Below, one piece after another: positions 32,701-38,193 of a stretch of 38,193 bases of DNA (the first letter of the stretch is position 1; every line of letters starts with the position of its first letter). Both the position numbers and the translations under genes were made by a program. The notes under the pieces were generated by a model, which saw only the letters and a list, made by a program, of their open reading frames with translations, had not been told where the DNA came from and made no database searches. This DNA comes from Methylacidiphilales bacterium (GTDB lineage Bacteria; Verrucomicrobiota; Verrucomicrobiia; Methylacidiphilales; UBA1321). The DNA lies in the NCBI GenBank assembly GCA_026225555.1, contig JAMFSY010000083.1, positions 1 through 38,193 of the forward strand, read 5' to 3'.

Positions 32701-33150
32701 ATGCCCCGCCGCGAACTGAAGTATCCAGCTCAGGTGGAGCAATGGCTGATTGACTGGGGGCAGAAGCTGCATGAGCCCTACGAAATGATTTTAATCGGCT
32801 CAGGCGCACTCCTCTGGCACGCGGCCCGGAAGGATATCAATACCCCCTTGCCGGAAAACAGCATGGATGTCGATCTGATCACCCATGACGAGAAGATTGC
32901 GGAGCTTGGCTATGATGCTCATATCGGATCGCCTTTCGAAAAGGAGCATGGATGGCATATTAATCTGATGCCGGAATATGCTTTGAACGGTTTTCCTTTG
33001 GATTGGAGGGATCGTTGCGTAAAGAAAGTGTACGGACAATTGACGGTTGTGGTGCCATCTGCAGAAGATCTTCTAGTGCCAAAATTGATCCGGGGAGAGC
33101 CAAGGGACATCGCCCATGCCCAGTGGACGCGTTCCCTAGGCCTGTGCTAG
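32701..33150 (+). CDS. Nucleotidyltransferase-like protein (MNT / DUF6036-like)
   Basis: 149 residues. LIGSGALLWHAA supplies the G-S motif and SMDVDLITHD (D56, D58) the paired acidic residues of the polymerase-beta-type nucleotidyltransferase fold; PSAEDLLVPKLIRGEPRDIAHA is the typical following helix. The G-S...D-x-D arrangement fits minimal nucleotidyltransferases, some of which are toxins or antitoxins, and resembles proteins annotated DUF6036. Base composition is visibly less GC-rich than mqnD and thiG, and it starts six bases after mqnD, suggesting insertion into an older gene order. Enzymatic activity is not shown by sequence alone. Confidence 0.65.
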   Translation: MPRRELKYPAQVEQWLIDWGQKLHEPYEMILIGSGALLWHAARKDINTPLPENSMDVDLITHDEKIAELGYDAHIGSPFEKEHGWHINLMPEYALNGFPLDWRDRCVKKVYGQLTVVVPSAEDLLVPKLIRGEPRDIAHAQWTRSLGLC

Positions 33151-33158
33151 GCTTCGGT

Positions 33159-33476
33159 ATGCCCCAGTTCCTTTATCATCTGGAGGATCATGCTCGACTC
33201 CAATACTCGCGGATCCTGTGGAGGAATCCGCAGAGTCGCCAGCGCCTGCTTTACGTTTGGGAACATGCCGAACATCCCCATCGCGATCGTTTTCAGGAAA
33301 ACAAAGAACTCATTTTAAGGTTCCTGGAATGTAAGGACCCGCAGGATTTCGTAGATTCCATCGATGAGACCGAAAGATGGTCTTTGCGGACTTTGACTCG
33401 CGAAATTCCGTGCGTGATCTGGTCTCTTTGGGATCAATCCGCGAAACCGGTCGAAGCCGCCCAACTATTATCATGA
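33159..33476 (+). CDS. Protein of unknown function, possible partner of the nucleotidyltransferase
   Basis: 105 residues from the ATG at 33159 ([20 protein letters not shown]). The frame is open further upstream, but that part overlaps the nucleotidyltransferase gene. It is charged, helical-looking and rich in Trp and Arg ([20 protein letters not shown]). No family is recognised. It starts eight bases after the nucleotidyltransferase stop, and its own stop overlaps the thiG start as ATGA. The tight spacing on both sides supports a real gene. A two-gene toxin-antitoxin or similar pair with the upstream gene is a hypothesis. Confidence 0.55.
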   Translation: MPQFLYHLEDHARLQYSRILWRNPQSRQRLLYVWEHAEHPHRDRFQENKELILRFLECKDPQDFVDSIDETERWSLRTLTREIPCVIWSLWDQSAKPVEAAQLLS

Positions 33477-34249
33477 CCGGACTCACCATCGCAGGCCGCA
33501 CTTTCGGCTCACGGCTCCTCGTCGGCACGGGCAAGTTCGCTTCGAATCAGGCGATGGCGGAATGTCTGGAGGCGAGCGGGACGGAGATCGTGACGGTCGC
33601 GCTGCGGCGGGCCGATCTTTCCGGCCAGGACGATCCGTACGCGGACATTCTGAATTTCATCGACCCGAAGAAATATCTGCTCCTGCCCAATACCAGCGGC
33701 GCGATGAACGCGGCGGAGGCGGTGCGCCTGGCGCGGCTCGCGGCGGCGGCGGGGCTGCCAAAGTGGGTCAAGCTGGAGATCCATCCCGACCCGCGTTATC
33801 TCCTGCCCGATCCGATCGAGACGCTGGCCGCGGCGGAGATTTTGGTGAAGGAGGGCTTCGTGGTCATGCCTTATATCAACGCCGATCCGGTGCTGGCCAA
33901 GCGGCTGCAGGATGTCGGTACGGCCACGGTCATGCCGCTCGGCTCGCCCATCGGTTCCAATCGGGGACTGGAGACTCGCGGGCAGCTGGAAATCATCATC
34001 GAGCAGGCGACCGTGCCGGTGATCATCGATGCCGGTCTCGGCGCGCCTTCCCACGCGGCGGCGGCGTTGGAGTTGGGCGCGGACGGCGTATTGATCAACA
34101 CGGCGCTCGCCGCCGCGCGCGATCCGGCCCGCATGGCCCGCGCTTTTCGCGATGCGGTCGAAGCGGGAAGGACGGCGTGGGAGGTCGGTTTGGGCGCGCC
34201 GAGTCGGACTGCAAATCCAACTAGCCCGCTGACCGGTTTTCTGTCATAG
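33473..34249 (+). CDS. thiG: Thiazole synthase
   Basis: Forms the thiazole phosphate of thiamine from deoxyxylulose phosphate, dehydroglycine or iminoglycine, and ThiS thiocarboxylate. It has 258 residues in a TIM barrel. The opening is [20 protein letters not shown]. The imine-forming lysine is K100 in [10 protein letters not shown]. Other motifs are [60 protein letters not shown] and [15 protein letters not shown]. The ATG at 33473 overlaps the upstream stop. No thiS gene precedes it, as would be usual; the position is taken by the two foreign-looking genes. ThiS may be elsewhere. Confidence 0.96.
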   Translation: MTGLTIAGRTFGSRLLVGTGKFASNQAMAECLEASGTEIVTVALRRADLSGQDDPYADILNFIDPKKYLLLPNTSGAMNAAEAVRLARLAAAAGLPKWVKLEIHPDPRYLLPDPIETLAAAEILVKEGFVVMPYINADPVLAKRLQDVGTATVMPLGSPIGSNRGLETRGQLEIIIEQATVPVIIDAGLGAPSHAAAALELGADGVLINTALAAARDPARMARAFRDAVEAGRTAWEVGLGAPSRTANPTSPLTGFLS

Positions 34250-34277
34250 TTGTAATACTCCTTTTTGGAGAACTCTC

Positions 34278-34508
34278 GTGAACCGCTTTCTCAAAATTTT
34301 CTGCCTGCTCATTGTCGCCTTGTTTCTCCTCGTTTCGGGAGTGGATGCGACGCTCGATCATCTGGCCCGTTCGCCCGGTCAAAACTCTTTCATTTGGTAC
34401 AATGAAAAGGGTGAGGCCGTTCTCGCCTACGATGGAGACGCGGCGCTGGCGCAGCATTTTATCCGGCCCTCGCACCCGGCGGCCCCGGCTCTCTTTCATC
34501 GCAGCTGA
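34278..34508 (+). CDS. Small exported or membrane-anchored protein
   Basis: 76 residues from a GTG, preceded by GGAG at a normal distance. The N-terminus MNRFLKIFCLLIVALFLLVS is a signal peptide or single membrane helix. The rest (LDHLARSPGQNSFIWYNEKG) is polar and ends in a proline/alanine-rich tail. No family is recognised and no metal or catalytic motif is seen. It follows thiG by 28 bases, so they may be co-transcribed. Confidence 0.55.
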   Translation: MNRFLKIFCLLIVALFLLVSGVDATLDHLARSPGQNSFIWYNEKGEAVLAYDGDAALAQHFIRPSHPAAPALFHRS

Positions 34509-34600
34509 CGCTGCCTGGCGGGGCGCGGTCCCGAATTAAAAACGCTCCTGCCGGTGGGTCAATCGTTGTCATCACCCGCGAGCGGTGCTATGGGTAAGGT

Positions 34601-35095
34601 GTGAATACAGACGTGGTTCGCGTGGAGGTGTTCGGTGTTTTCCCCACGGATCAGCACACGCTGGCCATCTTTATCGGCAATGATGAAAAGTGTTTCATCA
34701 TCCACGTCGAGCCCAGTGTGGGTCGCGCGATTGCGATGTCGATGCGCGGCGAACACAATGAGCGGCCTCTGACGCATGAGTTGGTCGGCTATATCTTCAA
34801 CGCTTTCGATATCCGGGTGGAGCGCATGGTGGTCAACGCGCTCCGCAGCAATACCTATTTCGCCCGCATCATTCTGAAGGCGGAGAATGAGATTCACTCG
34901 AAGCTGATCGAGATCGATGCGCGGCCCAGTGATTGCCTCGTGCTGACGATCCAGTCGAAGGCGCCGATTTTTGTCAGCCAGGATGTGTGGGAGGAAGTCG
35001 ATGACCGCACCGAGGAGCTGGAGAAAATCCGGCAGGCCCTTCGCGAGAAGAAGGGCAATCCGCCGGGACCGATCTTTGGGGAAGAAGCGGAGTAG
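34601..35095 (+). CDS. Bifunctional nuclease family protein (DUF151/BFN)
   Basis: 164 residues from a GTG start. The BFN domain (about 5-130) includes LAIFIGNDEKCFIIHVEPSV, RPLTHELVGYIFNAFDIRVE, MVVNALRSNTYFARIILKAE and the conserved IDARPSDCLVLTIQSKAPIF. The C-terminal ~30 residues (EEVDDRTEELEKIRQALREK) form a short helical tail. Family members include plant nucleases and many bacterial proteins whose substrate is unclear; nuclease activity here is by family only. A strong rho-independent terminator follows immediately, so it is the last gene of the plus-strand run. Confidence 0.88.
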   Translation: MNTDVVRVEVFGVFPTDQHTLAIFIGNDEKCFIIHVEPSVGRAIAMSMRGEHNERPLTHELVGYIFNAFDIRVERMVVNALRSNTYFARIILKAENEIHSKLIEIDARPSDCLVLTIQSKAPIFVSQDVWEEVDDRTEELEKIRQALREKKGNPPGPIFGEEAE

Positions 35096-35101
35096 GGTAG
35101 G

Positions 35102-35130
35102 GGACGGTAGTCCCTGCCGTCCGATTTTTT
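35102..35130 (+). terminator. Rho-independent terminator after the BFN gene
   Basis: GGACGG (35102-35107) pairs with CCGTCC (35117-35122), followed shortly by six T (35125-35130). It begins six bases after the stop codon. Confidence 0.85.
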
Positions 35131-35136
35131 CTCCAC

Positions 35137-35163
35137 GGACGCGAGGGGACTCGCGTCCCTACC
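35137..35163. repeat. Family C palindrome downstream of the second GlcD gene
   Basis: GGACGCGAG (35137-35145), loop GGGA, CTCGCGTCC (35150-35158), then CTACC up to the stop codon. On the minus strand the hairpin is soon followed by GTGGAGAAAAAAT. Same structure and position relative to a minus-strand stop codon as 23388. Confidence 0.8.
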
Positions 35164-36534
35164 TTAAACGAATTTCCCTGGATTCAGAATCCGCTTGGGA
35201 TCGAGCGCCTTTTTCACGCGCAAATGCAACTGGCGTAATTCCGGCGACGCGGCCTGCGGCCACCAGGGCAGCTTCGCGAGACCGATGCCATGCTCGCCGG
35301 TGATCGCGCCGCCCCAGGCAATGACCTGCTTGAAGAGAGCGTCGAGCGCCCGGTCGGACCGAGCCTTCACGCCGGGCAGGGTCATGTCGGCCATGATGTT
35401 GACGTGGATGTTGCCGTCGCCCGCGTGGCCGAAGGAAGCAATCTCGACCCGATATTTCTTCTGCAGCCGCGCCGTGAAGGCGAAGAGATCCACCAGCCGA
35501 CTGCGGGGAATGCAGATGTCCTCGTTGAGCTTGGTCAGACCGGTCGCCTTGAGTGAGGCCGAGAATTGGCGGCGCAAATCCCAGAGCCGTTCGCAATCGG
35601 TCTCGGTCGTCGCGGTGACGATGTCCAGCGCGCCGCCGCTCTTCAAAATTTCCGCGAGCGTTTCAATTTCCGAGCGAACCGAGGCCGGTTGGCCGTCGAT
35701 CTCCACCAGCAAATGGGCGTGGCCGGGAGGCAGGTGGTCCGCACCGAGATGCTTCCGCGCCGCCTCCAGGGTGAAGCGGTCGGCCAACTCGAGCGCGGAG
35801 GGAAGAAAGCCCTCGCGGAAGACATGTTGCACGCAGGCGGCGGCGGTGGAGGCGTCCGCGAACGAGGCGGAAAGCACGGCGCGCGCGGGAGGCGCGGGAA
35901 TCAGGCGCAAGGTGATTTCGGTGACGATGCCCAGCAGGCCTTCCGAGCCGACGAAGATGCCCACCAGATCGAACCCGCTCTTGTTTTTCTGCGTGCGTCC
36001 GCCGACCCGCACCAGCGTGCCATCGGCCAGCGCGACCTGAAGCCCGAGCACATAGTTTCGCGTCACACCATATTTCAGGCAGCGCGGTCCGCCCGCGTTC
36101 GTGGCGACATTGCCACCGAGCGAGCATTCCTTGAGGCTGGCCGGATCGGGTGGATAGAGCAGGCCGTGCTGGCGCGCCTTCGCCTGGAATTCCCCCGTGA
36201 TCACGCCTGGTTGCACGACGCCGACGCCATCGACGGCGTTGATTTCCAACACGCGATTCATCTTCGCGAAGGAGACGACGATGCCGCCTCGCTTCGGCAC
36301 GCAACCGCCGACATAACCTCGCCCCGCGCCCCGGGCCGTGACCGGAATGCCGCGTCGATTCGCAAAGCGCAGGAGCTTGGCGACATCATCCGCCTGGCGC
36401 GGAAAGAAGACCGCCTCCGGCAGCGTGCGCGCAAACCACGCATCGCCCGCGTGAAGGCCAAGCGTTTCCTTGTCGGCGACAATGACGCCGCGTGGAAAGA
36501 GAGCGGTGAGGGGACGAAGCCAGGAAGGGGGCAT
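35164..36534 (-). CDS. FAD-linked oxidase, GlcD-family paralogue
   Basis: A 456-residue second member of the GlcD / D-lactate dehydrogenase flavoprotein family. Motifs: VTARGAGRGYVGGCVPKRGG, LLYPPDPASLKECSLGGNVA, TNAGGPRCLKYGVTRNYVLG, IFVGSEGLLGIVTEITLRLI, ASFGHAGDGNIHVNIMADMT and GAITGEHGIGLAKLPWWPQA, ending LDPKRILNPGKFV. It differs from the 15709 gene in several motif residues (RGAGRGYVGG instead of RGSGTGLSGG), so they are not recent duplicates and may use different 2-hydroxy acids. It is followed by a family C palindrome and preceded at 75 bases by the glycosyltransferase on the same strand. Confidence 0.92.
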   Translation of the reverse strand: MPPSWLRPLTALFPRGVIVADKETLGLHAGDAWFARTLPEAVFFPRQADDVAKLLRFANRRGIPVTARGAGRGYVGGCVPKRGGIVVSFAKMNRVLEINAVDGVGVVQPGVITGEFQAKARQHGLLYPPDPASLKECSLGGNVATNAGGPRCLKYGVTRNYVLGLQVALADGTLVRVGGRTQKNKSGFDLVGIFVGSEGLLGIVTEITLRLIPAPPARAVLSASFADASTAAACVQHVFREGFLPSALELADRFTLEAARKHLGADHLPPGHAHLLVEIDGQPASVRSEIETLAEILKSGGALDIVTATTETDCERLWDLRRQFSASLKATGLTKLNEDICIPRSRLVDLFAFTARLQKKYRVEIASFGHAGDGNIHVNIMADMTLPGVKARSDRALDALFKQVIAWGGAITGEHGIGLAKLPWWPQAASPELRQLHLRVKKALDPKRILNPGKFV

Positions 36535-36608
36535 GATTCCTATTCTACTGGTGAGAAGAAAAACGTCATCTGGAAATGAGTTTCATGCGCTTGATCTCCA
36601 CGATGCGC

Positions 36609-37331
36609 CTACTTTCTCACCCGCCGCCAGACCCGCCACGTGTCGCGGAAAATCGCCCACACCGTTCCAAGTCCGATCCCGCCGAACTTCATCGAATGTT
36701 GCACGACCACGGGTGCTTCGACCATGACCGCACCGAGTTGGACGAGGCGCACGAGGAGTTCGAGATCGAGGGCGAAGCCGCGGCATTCGGTTTTCTCCAG
36801 CGCGCGCAAAAGCAAATCGCGCCGCACGAGTTTCAGCCCCGTCTGCGTGTCGCGCACGGGCAGGCCGAAGAGCATCTTTACCAGCACGAAATAGCCAAGG
36901 CTGTAGACGCGCCGAATGAAGGGATAGTCGACCGTGCTGTCGGGGTGCATCTTGCTGCCGATGACCGCGTCGGCTTTCTTCACCCGCTGGATCGCGACGA
37001 AAAAGAGGATTTGTTCCGGTGGCAGATCGAGGTCCGCGTCGATGAAGACGACGAACTCGCCCTGCGCCTGTTGCGCGCCGCGCCGCAATGCCTCGCCTTT
37101 GCCGGAGCGCGGCAGGTTGAGCGTGAGCACTTCGCCGGGATATTCCCGGGCCAGCCGCGCGATCTCCTCACCTGAGTTGTCCGAGCTGCCATCGTTGACC
37201 AGGATGATCTCGAACGGGCCGAGCATGCGCAGGGCGCCGAGCGTCTGCTCCACGTTGGAAGTGATGTGCGGGCCCTCGTTGTAGAGCGGCATGACGACGG
37301 AAAGGCGCACTCCGGCCAACTCGTCATTCAT
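36609..37331 (-). CDS. Family 2 glycosyltransferase, dolichyl-phosphate glucosyltransferase-like
   Basis: 240 residues from the ATG at 37331 (MNDELAGVRLSVVMPLYNEG); the open frame upstream is overlap with the next gene. GT2 A-fold: nucleotide-binding EIILVNDGSSDNSGEEIARL, metal-binding FIDADLDLPPEQ (D98, D100) and the later MHPDSTVDYPFIRRVYSLGY with GLPVRDTQTGLKLVRRDLLL, as in polyprenyl-phosphate sugar transferases of the Alg5/Dpm1 type. No membrane tail is obvious. It probably loads a sugar onto undecaprenyl phosphate for surface glycan or protein glycosylation. Its ATG overlaps the upstream membrane gene's stop as ATGA, suggesting a joint pathway. Confidence 0.9.
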   Translation of the reverse strand: MNDELAGVRLSVVMPLYNEGPHITSNVEQTLGALRMLGPFEIILVNDGSSDNSGEEIARLAREYPGEVLTLNLPRSGKGEALRRGAQQAQGEFVVFIDADLDLPPEQILFFVAIQRVKKADAVIGSKMHPDSTVDYPFIRRVYSLGYFVLVKMLFGLPVRDTQTGLKLVRRDLLLRALEKTECRGFALDLELLVRLVQLGAVMVEAPVVVQHSMKFGGIGLGTVWAIFRDTWRVWRRVRK

Positions 37332-38193
37332 GGCTGCTTCCGGCCCCAGCGGACGACTCCGACAAAAAGGACGAGCGTGAGCGCGACGAGACTGCCGCCG
37401 AACATATAACTCAGCATCACCTGCGAATGGCCCACGAGATAAAGCAGCAGCGTGTAGGCAAGACTGCTCGCGCCCAGGATAAAACATTCCGGATAGCGGC
37501 GCGAGGCGAGGCAGAAAATGGCGATGCCTTGCAGCATGCCGATTGGAACCATCGTGACCGCAAAGGTGGGGATATAGTCGACGGCGAGATCGGCATCACT
37601 TCCGCCGAAGAAATGCGCGAGCGACGTGGCATTCAGATATAACAGCGCCGCTCCGGCCACGAGGATTCCCAGGTAAACCCAGAACAACCGGCGCAGGGCG
37701 GGAGTGGTGCGCTCCAGCCGCTCGCGGCGGACGAGGAAAATCATCAACAGCGGTTGCGTACCCCAGATCAACGCGCGGCCAAGCAGGCCCGCAGTCTGGT
37801 AGGCGTCGAACTGGCCCCAGGGGACAAAACCGATGTTGTTATTTTCCGACTGGCCCAACCAGCGGTTGGCCACAAAACGGTCGGCGCTGCTGAAAAGAAA
37901 AATGGCGAGCAGGACGCTAAATGTCGCGGCGAAGTGAAACCGGAACTCGCGATCGCGGGAGGCTTCCCGGGCTTTTTTCCAGCCCCAGGAGAAATCGGTC
38001 TTGCGGAAAACGGGCGCCAGCAGGATAAGACCGGCCAGCCAGCCGACGGCGAGACCGGCCTCCGCACTGGGCTCCGCCTGCGTCAATTCCATCGAGAAAA
38101 GCCAGCGGGCCAGCGCGGCGATGAACAGAAGCGCGCTCCACCGGCGCAGCCGATTTTGCTGACGGCTCAGGCCGGCGCTGATGAACGCCCCCA
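37328..38193 (-). CDS. Multi-helix membrane protein, partial at window edge, flippase-like
   Basis: The frame is open from 37328 beyond the end of the window, so the N-terminus is missing; the ATG at 38092 is internal because the codons before it (GAFISAGLSRQQNRLRRW) are open and membrane-protein-like. The visible 288 residues contain about seven hydrophobic helices, e.g. GLAVGWLAGLILLAPVF, FAATFSVLLAIFLFSSADR and LYLVGHSQVMLSYMFGGSL. The layout and basic cytoplasmic loops suggest the C-terminal half of an oligosaccharide flippase (MATE/Wzx type), in keeping with the coupled glycosyltransferase. Assignment is by pattern and context only. Confidence 0.65.
   Translation of the reverse strand, partial: GAFISAGLSRQQNRLRRWSALLFIAALARWLFSMELTQAEPSAEAGLAVGWLAGLILLAPVFRKTDFSWGWKKAREASRDREFRFHFAATFSVLLAIFLFSSADRFVANRWLGQSENNNIGFVPWGQFDAYQTAGLLGRALIWGTQPLLMIFLVRRERLERTTPALRRLFWVYLGILVAGAALLYLNATSLAHFFGGSDADLAVDYIPTFAVTMVPIGMLQGIAIFCLASRRYPECFILGASSLAYTLLLYLVGHSQVMLSYMFGGSLVALTLVLFVGVVRWGRKQP

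Noticed and set aside
33150-33473. TPP riboswitch upstream of thiG
   Set aside because: No thi-box motifs; the region is open as a coding frame overlapping the thiG start.
35566-36579. 337-codon open frame on the plus strand
   Set aside because: Antisense of the second GlcD gene; Arg/Gly-rich shadow.

Overview
The window looks like a chromosomal segment of a GC-rich, Gram-negative bacterium with an outer membrane. I infer Verrucomicrobiota, but no rRNA is present to prove it. The inference rests on a futalosine-route menaquinone gene (mqnD), an outer-membrane PagL-like barrel, a two-gene 2-oxoglutarate dehydrogenase locus, a YfhO-like membrane protein, an Rhs core remnant and many short palindromic intergenic repeats.

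Layout. (1) 1-1530 is an accessory end: a small less GC-rich orphan gene, a twice-frameshifted Rhs core remnant, and a tRNA-Gly(GCC) on the minus strand whose 3' end abuts the remnant. (2) 1754-9608 holds glycogen phosphorylase, converging on a five-gene minus-strand run (moeB/thiF-rhodanese, clpS, a DUF2017-like gene, a HAD phosphatase, a secreted protein), then divergent RNase D. (3) 9762-18000 holds a tiny lipoprotein, a DsbD-type thiol reductase, a cold-shock protein, the apaG / PLDc_N-like / coiled-coil run, thiD, a secreted protein, a GlcD-type flavin oxidase and an FHA protein. (4) 18204-23192 holds signal peptide peptidase SppA, an unknown gene, a PagL-like barrel, and fabI fused end-to-start with a HAD phosphatase. 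(5) 23414-31349, all on the minus strand, holds sucB, a tiny two-helix membrane protein and sucA in one coupled operon, then a membrane-anchored C39-like peptidase and a large YfhO-like protein. (6) 31478-35095, all on the plus strand, holds an orphan histidine-kinase dimerisation-domain protein, mqnD, a possible nucleotidyltransferase pair, thiG, a small exported protein and a bifunctional-nuclease-family protein. (7) 35164-end, on the minus strand, holds a second GlcD-type oxidase, a family 2 glycosyltransferase and the C-terminal part of a multi-helix membrane protein.

Most of the window is housekeeping metabolism: glycogen breakdown, TCA cycle, fatty acid synthesis, thiamine, menaquinone, and sulfur-carrier or ThiF chemistry. 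I see no complete new multi-gene defence or biosynthetic system. The most unusual signals are three families of short palindromes, two of which have entered coding regions (dsbD and the clpS N-terminus). Next come the clpS/DUF2017/ThiF-rhodanese neighbourhood, the small membrane gene locked between sucA and sucB, the stand-alone dimerisation-domain protein, and a foreign-looking two-gene insert between mqnD and thiG. No stretch over 300 bases lacks a gene or an annotated element.
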